Of a stretch of 64,000 nucleotides of DNA, positions 36,736-45,734 are shown piece by piece; within the stretch, counting starts at the first letter, position 1; the number at the start of each line of letters is the position of its first letter. The notes below the pieces were generated by a model. The model was not told the DNA's origin and ran no database searches. It saw nothing but the letters and a program-made list of their open reading frames with translations. A program made the position numbers and the translations under genes. The stretch comes from Parapedobacter composti (GTDB taxonomy: Bacteria > Bacteroidota > Bacteroidia > Sphingobacteriales > Sphingobacteriaceae): contig NZ_FOLL01000013.1 of NCBI RefSeq assembly GCF_900112315.1, positions 1-64,000 of the forward strand, written 5' to 3'.

Positions 36736-37872
36736 TTATTGCTTGAGTGAAGAAAGTGCCTCAGCATCTTCCGGATGCACAGCGCCATCTGGCAGCGGGC
36801 CAATGTTCAGGAGCAGATTAGCCCCCGCTTGTTCAGCATCACGACGCAACCGTTTAATATCTGCAGCCGTAAGGTGGTTGCCGTCCAATGCTTTGTTATA
36901 ACCCCACGTAGCGCCGCCCGGTGTACCCGGCACCGGACGCTGCATGGTATTACAGATTTCAACCGGCTTATCCCGGTTACGCTCAGCCGCCAGTTTTGCC
37001 GCCGCCAGCTGTTCGCCGACTTTCGCAGTGGCACCCCGTTCGGGAGCCACGAAATCCTCCTCGCCGTTAGCTCCCTGTTTAAATGAGATCAGGGCGTGGG
37101 GTGACAAGCGCCGAATGAGCGCGTACGTTTCCGCTATCGGAAACAGATCGGGTTTGGAATAATACCCCATGATGGGATCCAGCCAAATGCCGGCAATATC
37201 CGGATATTGTGTCAAGAGTTCGGTCAACTGATTATGCACGTATTCAATGTAATGCCTAAAATCCGCAGGTTCTCGGTACAGATACGCTTCGGGCCGGTCG
37301 CGATAAGCCGGCCGCGCGCTTTTCCATCCTGCTTCCGGCGGATAGAAATAAGGGTGCTTCCAATCAGCGGCATAAGAATAATAAAGGAATAGCCCCAGCC
37401 CATGTTTACGGCAGGCTGCTGCCAGTTCGGCTACGAGATCCCGCTTAGCGGGCGAGCGCATGCTATTGAACTCCGTTTGCTTGGTATCAAACAGACAAAA
37501 CCCGTCGTGATGTTTGGTCGTGAAGGTGATATAACGCATCCCTGCATTTTTGGCGAGTAAGACAATGCGCTCAGCATCAAAGGACTCAGCGGTGAACCGA
37601 TGTTGCAGCTTACCGTATTCGTCGAGGGGAATGGTATCCAGCAGCTGGATCCATTCGCCCTTACCCACCAAACTGTAAAGACCATAATGGATAAACATTC
37701 CGAATTTGGCTTCCTTGAACCAGGTCAGGTTCGCTTCCCGGGGATTTTTGTTGTATTGCTGTTTGTATTCGGATAGATATGCAGGCACTTGTGCTTTCCC
37801 AAATAGTGTGAGAAACAGCAAAAAACCGATATTTACAACGCACTTAAGATTAATTCGTAATACAGACTTCAT
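36736..37872 (-). CDS. Alpha-L-fucosidase, GH29 family, short form
   Basis: 378-residue retaining fucosidase from ATG 37872. An earlier in-frame ATG at 37947 overlaps the previous gene and gives no proper signal peptide. The signal ends near LFGKAQ. GH29 features: WFKEAKFGMFIHYGLYS, ITFTTKHHDGFCLFDT, DLVAELAAACRKHGLGLFLYYS, and the likely nucleophile Asp in IAGIWLDPIMGYY. It ends soon after ANLLLNIGPLPDG, so it lacks the C-terminal beta-sandwich of many GH29 enzymes. Cuts terminal alpha-L-fucose from glycans in the periplasm. It precedes sulfatase 4 by 9 bases. Confidence 0.9.
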   Translation of the reverse strand: MKSVLRINLKCVVNIGFLLFLTLFGKAQVPAYLSEYKQQYNKNPREANLTWFKEAKFGMFIHYGLYSLVGKGEWIQLLDTIPLDEYGKLQHRFTAESFDAERIVLLAKNAGMRYITFTTKHHDGFCLFDTKQTEFNSMRSPAKRDLVAELAAACRKHGLGLFLYYSYAADWKHPYFYPPEAGWKSARPAYRDRPEAYLYREPADFRHYIEYVHNQLTELLTQYPDIAGIWLDPIMGYYSKPDLFPIAETYALIRRLSPHALISFKQGANGEEDFVAPERGATAKVGEQLAAAKLAAERNRDKPVEICNTMQRPVPGTPGGATWGYNKALDGNHLTAADIKRLRRDAEQAGANLLLNIGPLPDGAVHPEDAEALSSLKQ

Positions 37873-37943
37873 TTCTATCTTGTAAAGTTTTATGATGTTT
37901 AAAAACACTTTAACGGACAAACTTAAGCGCCACTGCGGCTGTG

Positions 37944-38627
37944 TCATTGTGGCACTTTTCGTTCAGCCATTTCATCGAAGCCAATCATTTTGCGAATCAT
38001 TGACACAACTGGCTTAGCCAGTTCTTTATACCCCTCCGCAGTATAATGCACATCCCCCTCTCCCATTTTATAACTTTGATATATAGTTATTGAGTGTTCA
38101 TGCAAATCCAGCACTTCTACTCCATTCGCATGCATAATAGCCACGGCAGCTTCATTATAGATGAGCTCATCCCCTTCAAACCGTCCGGCTTCACCAGGGG
38201 GAACGAATGTGGTTGTTGCAAATACCAGTTTTGCCCCCGTCATTTTTAGGCGTTTGACCAATTGCTCGATATTTGTTTTATACTGATCCACGGTAAAAGC
38301 AATCGTTCCGTTGATCTTATCCCGTTGCCCCACACTAGTAGATTCCGGGTGCCGGTAACATAAATCCCACAATCCCCAATTAAACACGATAACATCATAG
38401 CTAGAATCGCCTAACCATTCGTCGATCATCCGAAGTCCCGTACCTGTATGTTGAGCGTTACCCGGGTTGTGCACCACGTCAACTTCTCCTTCGAGCATTT
38501 TTTTTACATAGGGAAAGTAACCAAGCGAGATGGAGTCGCCGATGATCAATACCTTTTTCGAAGGAGTGGTAAATGCGAAAACGCAGAATGACATAATTAT
38601 CATCCAAATTATAGCTTGCAATTTCAT
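37944..38627 (-). CDS. SGNH/GDSL hydrolase family protein
   Basis: 227-residue secreted esterase-type protein. The signal peptide ends near FAFT. Block I is LIIGDSISLGY with the nucleophilic Ser, block II Gly-Asn is in HNPGNAQHTG, block III Asn-type is in NWGLWDL, and the block V Asp-x-x-His is in EGDVHYTAEGY. Such enzymes in glycan loci remove acetyl or other acyl esters, which fits fucoidans that carry O-acetyl groups (inference). Base composition becomes AT-rich from here to about 44 kb. It lies 95 bases after one GH29 gene and 71 before the other. Confidence 0.87.
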   Translation of the reverse strand: MKLQAIIWMIIMSFCVFAFTTPSKKVLIIGDSISLGYFPYVKKMLEGEVDVVHNPGNAQHTGTGLRMIDEWLGDSSYDVIVFNWGLWDLCYRHPESTSVGQRDKINGTIAFTVDQYKTNIEQLVKRLKMTGAKLVFATTTFVPPGEAGRFEGDELIYNEAAVAIMHANGVEVLDLHEHSITIYQSYKMGEGDVHYTAEGYKELAKPVVSMIRKMIGFDEMAERKVPQ

Positions 38628-38722
38628 ACGTTATTTTTTTATCCTGCAGTCACATTACAAACGTCAGTCTTTTTCTCGTTCCTTATCATTGGCTAAGCGT
38701 AGTAGTATTGACTACGTATCTG

Positions 38723-40114
38723 CTATTCAATTATCAATTCAATTACCGGGATTTCTATATTGAGTGGCTTTATGGTCGGAAGCTCCAAAATGACATCATT
38801 CTCACCTGCAGTGGCCTTACCATGTTCGTTAGCTGTGGCAGAGGACCTTGTCGTATACTTTATTTCCGAACCGTCGTGCAGGAACCGAGCATGCTTGAAT
38901 TTTCCTTGATAATTTGGCAGATATAGCGTTTTAAAGGGCCACTGTAGTAAATGAATATATAACCTTTTTTTAGCAGGATTATAAGTCAATAGACAGCTTT
39001 GAGGTTTAACATATTCATTTGGGGCCGAAGTGCATCCGTAAATAGCCTGTTGATTGTACCTCATCCATCGCCCAACTGCGGTTAACTTTTCAATAGCGCG
39101 AGCATCAAATTCACCTCGGGAAGTTGGTCCGACGTTAAGTAATAAGTTGCCGCCTTTGCTTACTACTTCAACCAACATTGAAATGATTTGGTGATCACTT
39201 TTCCATGTGTGTTCATCCCGATGATACCCCCAAGACCCGGAAAAAGTTTGGCATGTTTCCCAGGGCACCTTACTGCCATTGCGTTCAGGCCAAGCAACGG
39301 GTATAAATTGTTCGGGCGTAACATAATCCCATCCCCAAGGCTTGTCATGCAAATCCAAGCGATCGTTTACCAGAATCTGCGGCTGCAACGTCCGCGCGAG
39401 CTTTAGCAGGCCCTCACTATCCCAATCGCTATGACCTTTGCCACGTTTTCCAGGGTAGGAATAGTCAAAAAAAAGTAAGTCAATCTTTCCGTAGTTCGTT
39501 AACAATTCTGTTAATTGATTTTTCAAAAACAGACGAAACCGATTCATATCTTTTTCATGATTCAATGTATCTGCTCCTTCAACATCTCGCAGAGGATGTA
39601 AGCGATCAATTGTGAAATCGGGGTGATGCCAATCAATCAATGAAAAATAAAATCCAACCTTCAATCCGCCTTCACGGCATGCATCTACAAAGGGCTTGAG
39701 CAAATCACGTTTAGCGGGTGTATTGGAAGCTTTGAACGCACTAAATTCGGTATCCCAAAGACTGAAACCTTCATGGTGACGCGTGGTAATCACTACATAT
39801 TTCATACCTGCAGCTTTCGCATATGTCACCCATTCTTTAGGGTCATAAAGGTCTGGGTCAAATAAATCGAAATAATTGTCTTTGTATGTATTTGCAGGTA
39901 TTCTTTCGCGAGATTGAACCCATTCGTGACGAGCCGGCACAGAATAGAGCCCCCAATGAATGAACATGCCGAAGCGATCATGGAGCCACCACCCCATACG
40001 CTCTTCTTTTTGTTGTGGACTTTCTATTGCCCATTCAGCGATTTCTTTCGTTTGAGCAGTAACTGCAGCCTCTAAGCCACAAAGTAATACAATTACAGAA
40101 AATGCTTTCCTCAT
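38723..40114 (-). CDS. Alpha-L-fucosidase, GH29 family, long form
   Basis: 463-residue GH29 enzyme with signal peptide ending near AAVTAQ. WLHDRFGMFIHWGLYSVPARHEW, VITTRHHEGFSLWDT, RDLLKPFVDACREGGLKVGF and the nucleophile Asp in KIDLLFFDYSYPG are clear. The region with GKGGNLLLNVGPTSRGEF is followed by a C-terminal beta-sandwich of ~110 residues, the domain missing from the shorter fucosidase. The DNA is distinctly AT-rich compared with the other fucosidase, so the two were probably not produced by a recent duplication here. They may act on differently linked or sulfated fucose. Confidence 0.93.
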   Translation of the reverse strand: MRKAFSVIVLLCGLEAAVTAQTKEIAEWAIESPQQKEERMGWWLHDRFGMFIHWGLYSVPARHEWVQSRERIPANTYKDNYFDLFDPDLYDPKEWVTYAKAAGMKYVVITTRHHEGFSLWDTEFSAFKASNTPAKRDLLKPFVDACREGGLKVGFYFSLIDWHHPDFTIDRLHPLRDVEGADTLNHEKDMNRFRLFLKNQLTELLTNYGKIDLLFFDYSYPGKRGKGHSDWDSEGLLKLARTLQPQILVNDRLDLHDKPWGWDYVTPEQFIPVAWPERNGSKVPWETCQTFSGSWGYHRDEHTWKSDHQIISMLVEVVSKGGNLLLNVGPTSRGEFDARAIEKLTAVGRWMRYNQQAIYGCTSAPNEYVKPQSCLLTYNPAKKRLYIHLLQWPFKTLYLPNYQGKFKHARFLHDGSEIKYTTRSSATANEHGKATAGENDVILELPTIKPLNIEIPVIELIIE

Positions 40115-40164
40115 TATTTACTAACTATTTAAAAACGTTAATTGATGAACCAGGAGACTGGATT

Positions 40165-41700
40165 TTACAATGCGTCAGACACTATATCATCTAAATATGC
40201 AACCATTTTTCGCACGATTTTTTCTTTTTTCTTGGCGACGTTGTTTTTTTCACCCGGATCCCTTTTCAAATCGAACAATTGATGTTCGGGCGCATTGCCG
40301 AGCTCAATACCGGTGTTCTTTTGTATTTTTGCCCCTTCGCTCGGAGATATATATTTCCATCGCCGTGAAACAAGTGACAATGTGTTGTTCAATGATTGTT
40401 GTATCACATATTGTCGTCCCTTTCTTTTTTTTCCTAACAGAGTCTTCATGTAGTCGCGACTATCCGCTAAATCGAGAGCAGACAGATCAACTTTTAATAA
40501 TTGGGCAAAAGAAGCCTTAAAATCCAATTGACTAATTAACGCAGAAGACACCTGCCCAGGCTTAATTACCTGTGGCCATTTAATCAACATTGGCACACGG
40601 GTACCTCCTTCAAATGCGCTGTATTTACCTCCACGCAAATCGCCTGAAGGTAAATGGCCGCCCACTTTTTCCTTCGCCTGATCGTGATATCCATCATCTA
40701 ATACCGGCCCGTTATCACTGGTAAAAAGCACAATTGTATTTTGCGCTATTCCATATTCCTCTAGGACATTCAATATTTCGCCTACACACCCGTCCAGCTG
40801 CAAAATAACATCACCGCGCGGCCCCATATTACTTTTGCCGGAAAATCGGGGATGTGGTGCCCGCGGCACGTGAATGTCATGTGTAGCAAAGTATAGGAAG
40901 AACGGATTCTCATGATTAAGTTTGATAAAATCAACAGCTTTATGTGTAAGAACATCCGCCATTTCTTCATCTATCCACCGGGCCGAATGACCGCCCGACA
41001 TGTAACCGATACGACTAATTCCGTTTACAATACTTTGATCATGCCCATGAGAGGGCCGCATTTTTAGCAATTCTGGATGGTCCCGCCCGTTTGGTTCATT
41101 GCCGATTTGTTCAGTGTAACTTACATACAACGGGTCGGCCGTATCCAAATTGACTATATTATGATTCTCCACATAAACACAAGGAACCCTGTCTCCTGTC
41201 GCGGGAATAATGAAACTATAATTAAAACCAACCTCAAGCGGCCCAGGCTTTATGTCGCCATTCCAGTCCATTCCTTCAATAGGGCCAAGACCCAGATGCC
41301 ACTTTCCGACAACCCCCGTCTGATAACCTGCCTGTTGAAAGATACCAGGTAACGTGGAGCTACCCGTTGGTATCAATAACGGCGAGTTTCCCGGCGCTAT
41401 ACCAGTGTTTGTTTTACGCCAAGCATACTCTCCGGTAAGCATCGAATACCTTGAAGGCGTACACGTCGCGGAAGTTGCATAAGCATTAGTAAAAAGCAGT
41501 CCTTCTTCAGCAATGCGATCTATATTAGGCGTTTTTATCGCCTTGGCACCGTTCGCACTGATATCACCAAACCCGACATCGTCGGTATAGATCAGAATGA
41601 CATTCGGCTTTCCGACCGGTCTTTCTTGTGCTAACGGATAACCGGTAGTAGTTAACAACAAAACTACACCGAGTAACCTATCTTTCTTCTTCTTCCACAT
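40165..41700 (-). CDS. Sulfatase (S1 family), PUL sulfatase 3
   Basis: 511-residue secreted sulfatase with a Lys-rich start and signal ending near YPLAQ. Metal-ligand motif YTDDVGFGDISANG, Cys80 in SATCTPSRYSMLTGEYAWR, VGKWHLGLGP and FTSDNGPVLDDG are all present. AWRKTNTGIAPG after the active site and GYMSGGHSARWIDE in the middle mark it as an arylsulfatase-A-like type found repeatedly in marine polysaccharide loci (recall). Its first 23 bases overlap the end of the beta-helix gene, so the two are translationally coupled. Confidence 0.92.
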   Translation of the reverse strand: MWKKKKDRLLGVVLLLTTTGYPLAQERPVGKPNVILIYTDDVGFGDISANGAKAIKTPNIDRIAEEGLLFTNAYATSATCTPSRYSMLTGEYAWRKTNTGIAPGNSPLLIPTGSSTLPGIFQQAGYQTGVVGKWHLGLGPIEGMDWNGDIKPGPLEVGFNYSFIIPATGDRVPCVYVENHNIVNLDTADPLYVSYTEQIGNEPNGRDHPELLKMRPSHGHDQSIVNGISRIGYMSGGHSARWIDEEMADVLTHKAVDFIKLNHENPFFLYFATHDIHVPRAPHPRFSGKSNMGPRGDVILQLDGCVGEILNVLEEYGIAQNTIVLFTSDNGPVLDDGYHDQAKEKVGGHLPSGDLRGGKYSAFEGGTRVPMLIKWPQVIKPGQVSSALISQLDFKASFAQLLKVDLSALDLADSRDYMKTLLGKKRKGRQYVIQQSLNNTLSLVSRRWKYISPSEGAKIQKNTGIELGNAPEHQLFDLKRDPGEKNNVAKKKEKIVRKMVAYLDDIVSDAL

Positions 41701-44056
41701 TTTTATCGTCTTCTCTTTTTAAAATTAACCCGAAATCATCTACAAACACATTACCTTGATTCCCAGGTAAACGCTTTACAAAAACATGAACAGTGTCTAC
41801 GTCAGGGTCAGTCATAAATTCCAAAACACTTTCAACCCAGAAGTTATTTGACGGATATATAACCGATCCTAGCACTTCCTGCCCGTCATCTTTCCGGACA
41901 CCCAACACTGCCCGTTCTCCAGGATCTAATCTGAAAAAACCTGCGAAACGATAAGTCGAATTAGGTTCTAGATCAAATATTTGCTGTTCAATTTGAGCGG
42001 TATCCTTCAACATCAAGCTATATTTACCCATCCGTAGTCTAGCGGTATCGGGTGTAGTTTGATTTTTATATCCACTTTGCACCGCTACGGAACCTGCAGT
42101 CACTGACCATGGTTTTAAATGGTCTTCGTGCTCAAAAGCAGCATTCTCAATTAAATTTCGGTGTCGTGGCAACGAAAAAGCAGTGTCGACTATCGGGTCC
42201 ACATCGAAATTATGCCCCACATGCCATAGGTGGCCACCGCTTTCATATGCCCCAATATCCGGAGCTGACCCAATGTACTTGTCGTTGATCCCCTCTATGG
42301 GTATCCCAGAGTCAACAGCCGACGAACCAGCCGACAGGTACTTATCATCAATGAGCATATCATAACCAATTAAGTTATGACCCCACACGTAGTCGCTTGC
42401 GGTAATGTCTACCGGGCCTGAGAAAATATTGTTGTAAAACTCAGAACCCTGTAGGCTCGGAAGATACTTATTCCCCCATCTTGAGCGAAAACCGTATTGT
42501 ACTGCGGAAAAATTGTTATGATATACCAAATGATAATGTGCATAATGGTTAATCATTAGGGCAGACAAATCTGATCCCCAAACCACATTGTGATGAGTTA
42601 CAATATTTTGCGTCCCATGATCATAATATAAACCGACATTTCGATGCACACCTTTGTTATCATGGAACCAGTTATAACGGATTTCCGAATTTCCGCCTTC
42701 TATGACTGTACCATAGGTCACACCCAGATCACTGGTCAATAAACCCGAATAACTCAAATCGTTATATTGAATGATGCACTGGTACATTCCCGAATAGTCG
42801 ATCACTGACCTACCACTCCGAGTTAATGTGCAATGACTGATAATATTTCTCTGACCTGAGAGCTGGACACAGCTGGCATAAGTGCCAATATAGTCTGTGT
42901 CGTGTATATATGAATTGACCAGATGATTATAACTGCCGGCTAACACGACACCACATCCAGAACTATATGCAATTTCACAACTTTGAATGACATTATTGGT
43001 ACCATTGATAACAACACCTTTTTCCTTTTGAGTACCATATTGCTCATTAGCCTGTTCTGCGTGATATGGAAAATAAATGCGAAGCCCACTAAGCAGTACA
43101 TGACTCGTCCGTTCGTCAGTTAAAATAGAAGCGCCATGGATTTCTATGTCCTGGATTATAATATGACGTCTATCGGCCAAATCAAAAGCATATTTACGTT
43201 GCTTCACCCGGATATTGCCAAGCGACGGTGAATCGCTGGTTGCATATATATACAGTGTTCCGGTTGTCTCATCGTAATACCATTCATTGTCATTATCCAG
43301 CATACTGAAAGCACCAAAAAGGTAATATTGCCCGCCTTCTGTTGCATTATGTTTCATAGCACCTTGGAACGGGGCTCTATTTACAATGTCGAAATGATGT
43401 CTTCCAAACCCGACAATATCAGTAGTCCAATTCGACCAGTATTCAGGGGCATGAACCCAAACATAAGCGTTTTCGAGATCATAAGGCGGCAGGAGGCTAT
43501 CAACAATGCGATTGGCCGTAGTTCCTTTTTGCATGGTTGACAAAGTGGGGAACAGCAGATCTTCACCCACATTCGGCCATCTAGCAAGAACCAGCATAGT
43601 GTCATTTCGGAACACTTGGTTTTCATGACCGAGCTTCAATAACAAAGAGGTTTTATATATATTAGGACTGTGCGCTACCCAATCAGCCTGATTAATTGGA
43701 TCGCTGCCACTGATAACCACCTTACCAGTTGATCCCCACGGCCGGAATACGATCTGTTGCTTGAATGTACCTGAGTACCTGGGTATAACTGTCTCCGGAT
43801 ATATCCCTCCTTTAATGTAACAGGTATCTCCTGCCATCAATAAATCAGCTGCCTTTTGGATAGACCTGAAGGGGTGTTGCGGTGATCCATCGCCATTCGG
43901 ACTGGCGTTCATATCTACATAGTAGGATTTTGCCGAAACGGTTCTATCAGAAAATAAAACGGCCAAGAATATCATATAAAGGCTAATAAAACCACTTTTG
44001 AAACGAAGCCCTGTAATCTGCCTTCTGTGCCTCGTGAAATTGCCCTCACTTGCCAT
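41678..44056 (-). CDS. Right-handed beta-helix protein with C-terminal carbohydrate-binding-like domain
   Basis: 792-residue secreted protein, first gene after susD (1 base between). The signal segment (SGFISLYMIFLAVLFSDRTVSA) is preceded by ~20 charged residues. From ~45, SYYVDMNASPNGDGSPQHPF opens a beta-helix. Its rungs carry repeated N-x-I/V-x-x-x-x-I/H patterns (NNVIQSCEIAYSSGCGVVLAG, NSEIRYNWFHDNKG) to ~620. From ~635, LIENAAFEHEDHLKPWSV starts a ~150-residue jelly-roll of the carbohydrate-binding (CBM4/9-like) type ending in VFVDDFGLILK. It may be a lyase, glycosidase or binding protein; the catalytic residues cannot be named. It is the best candidate, with the fusion gene, for backbone cleavage. 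AT-rich. Confidence 0.85.
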   Translation of the reverse strand: MASEGNFTRHRRQITGLRFKSGFISLYMIFLAVLFSDRTVSAKSYYVDMNASPNGDGSPQHPFRSIQKAADLLMAGDTCYIKGGIYPETVIPRYSGTFKQQIVFRPWGSTGKVVISGSDPINQADWVAHSPNIYKTSLLLKLGHENQVFRNDTMLVLARWPNVGEDLLFPTLSTMQKGTTANRIVDSLLPPYDLENAYVWVHAPEYWSNWTTDIVGFGRHHFDIVNRAPFQGAMKHNATEGGQYYLFGAFSMLDNDNEWYYDETTGTLYIYATSDSPSLGNIRVKQRKYAFDLADRRHIIIQDIEIHGASILTDERTSHVLLSGLRIYFPYHAEQANEQYGTQKEKGVVINGTNNVIQSCEIAYSSGCGVVLAGSYNHLVNSYIHDTDYIGTYASCVQLSGQRNIISHCTLTRSGRSVIDYSGMYQCIIQYNDLSYSGLLTSDLGVTYGTVIEGGNSEIRYNWFHDNKGVHRNVGLYYDHGTQNIVTHHNVVWGSDLSALMINHYAHYHLVYHNNFSAVQYGFRSRWGNKYLPSLQGSEFYNNIFSGPVDITASDYVWGHNLIGYDMLIDDKYLSAGSSAVDSGIPIEGINDKYIGSAPDIGAYESGGHLWHVGHNFDVDPIVDTAFSLPRHRNLIENAAFEHEDHLKPWSVTAGSVAVQSGYKNQTTPDTARLRMGKYSLMLKDTAQIEQQIFDLEPNSTYRFAGFFRLDPGERAVLGVRKDDGQEVLGSVIYPSNNFWVESVLEFMTDPDVDTVHVFVKRLPGNQGNVFVDDFGLILKREDDKNVEEEER

Positions 44057-44057
44057 A

Positions 44058-45716
44058 TCAAAAATACCCCGGGTTTGGTACTATTTCGGGATTTAAGTCC
44101 GTTTCCCTCACCGGAATCGGAAATAGCAGGAAACGAGGGTGATATGATGGAAGATTCGAGCTTTCCGTGCGTCCGCCTTGCCATGAACGGGAAGGACCGT
44201 GCCATACAGGCAAACCTGCAGGTAAAGTTGGAAGAAATGTTCCAAACATAAATTCATACATCGTGGTACCCATTGGTGATTTCATACGGACTAAATCAAA
44301 CCAACGTTTACCTTCACCGACGAACTCTAGACCCCGCTCTTCAAAAATTTTCATACGGAACTCATCTTGGGTGAGACCGGGCATCAGGTCTTGTGGCATG
44401 GTTCGCACCACGCCGTTTGCCTTTCGCGCACGCTCGCGCAGCTTATTGAAGTCGTTGTAAGCCGCAGCCGTAGGTCCATGGAGTGCGTTTTCCGCTTCTG
44501 CCCGGATAAGGTACACCTCCGACAACCTAATAACAAACCAGTCATTCTCATGGTTCTGGATATCTATCGCGTTGCCATCCCGGTACTTATTAAGATATGA
44601 TTGCCTTTCTTGAGGAGCCCCCACCGGTGGAACCAACGGAAAAGTATAACGTGTTGCTCCTCCAGTTCCAGTCCAAGTTGAAAGAAAAGATACTTCTGAC
44701 CGATAATCATTCGTATAGTCTCCTGTCGTATAAAATTCATGAAACCAAGGTTGCACCTTTATTTGTCCAGACCCTGTTCGATGAACCCCTTGTGCTGAAA
44801 CATTTGCCAATGTATTTGGCATATACCGAAAAGGAAAATCGGACCCTTTTGAGTTTCGCAGCCCGATTGACCCATCTCGGGTAAATTCTAAACCAAAGAT
44901 TACCTCTTGATATGCCTCCGCTTCTTTTTCCACATCCCATAGGTCGGCATAATTGTCTAATAAGCTGTATTGTCCTGAGACAATGACACTGTCGGCGTAG
45001 TCCTTTGCCAGCTGATAGTGCATCTCCGCTCCAACACCTGCCATATCTTGGTGACTGGCGCGTGTAAGAAACGCCAAGGAAAGTAGCGCGTGCGCCGCTC
45101 CCCTGTTGGCTCGGCCTAATCCGCCTATTGAAGCGGCGGATTTTAACGGCAACTTTTCAGATGCCTCTATCAAATCCGTTACGATTAAGTCATATACTTC
45201 ATCAATAGACGCGCGAGCTTTCATGAAATCCGATTGAATAGTAGTCGGTTCCGTTCTCAAAGGAACACCGCCAAAAAAGCGAACCAAATAGAAATAGCAA
45301 AAAGCCCGAAGAAATTTTGCTTCTCCGTCAACTCTTGTTTTGTACAGGTCATTTAAGTCCATAGATGGTACGTTCGCAATAATCCAATTGCAATTATTGA
45401 TTACACTGTATATTTCGCTATACGCCCATCCAATGAAGGATGTTGCTGGACTAAACGTCTTTTGTGAAACTTCGTTAAAATTCACAACCGTCGAAGACAA
45501 GTCGTCAGCAGCAAGCTGCACCAGTTTAAACGCTTCGAACTTGAAGGCATTTGCTCCTTGTAAAACACCGTAGGAACCATTCAATAGCGCGGTAACATCT
45601 CCCTCGGATTGAATATAGTTGCTTTCCGCAGGCGTGTCAAAAATCTGTTCATCCAAACTGCAACCGCTACCTAAAAGGAGCGCAACCAATACAACAATAC
45701 TATACTTAGGTTTCAT
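44058..45716 (-). CDS. susD: SusD/RagB family glycan-binding lipoprotein
   Basis: Surface lipoprotein that caps the SusC channel and captures oligosaccharides. 552 residues, with the lipidated Cys at residue 19 (LLGSGC). The N-terminal SusD-like repeat region includes NYIQSEGDVTALLNGSYG and FLRAFCYFYLVRFFGGVPL. The C-terminal RagB part has VIRLSEVYLIRAEAENAL, LRERARKANG, IFEERGLEFVGEGKRWFDLVRM and the closing FPIPVRETDLNPEIVPNPGYF. Ligand specificity cannot be read from this. It is 18 bases after susC and 1 base before the beta-helix gene, at the core of the operon. Confidence 0.95.
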   Translation of the reverse strand: MKPKYSIVVLVALLLGSGCSLDEQIFDTPAESNYIQSEGDVTALLNGSYGVLQGANAFKFEAFKLVQLAADDLSSTVVNFNEVSQKTFSPATSFIGWAYSEIYSVINNCNWIIANVPSMDLNDLYKTRVDGEAKFLRAFCYFYLVRFFGGVPLRTEPTTIQSDFMKARASIDEVYDLIVTDLIEASEKLPLKSAASIGGLGRANRGAAHALLSLAFLTRASHQDMAGVGAEMHYQLAKDYADSVIVSGQYSLLDNYADLWDVEKEAEAYQEVIFGLEFTRDGSIGLRNSKGSDFPFRYMPNTLANVSAQGVHRTGSGQIKVQPWFHEFYTTGDYTNDYRSEVSFLSTWTGTGGATRYTFPLVPPVGAPQERQSYLNKYRDGNAIDIQNHENDWFVIRLSEVYLIRAEAENALHGPTAAAYNDFNKLRERARKANGVVRTMPQDLMPGLTQDEFRMKIFEERGLEFVGEGKRWFDLVRMKSPMGTTMYEFMFGTFLPTLPAGLPVWHGPSRSWQGGRTESSNLPSYHPRFLLFPIPVRETDLNPEIVPNPGYF

Positions 45717-45734
45717 AATATTTTCTATACCTGA

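Noticed and set aside
37873..37947. 25-residue extension of the short GH29 fucosidase
   Set aside because: It overlaps the previous stop and destroys the signal peptide that begins at ATG 37872.
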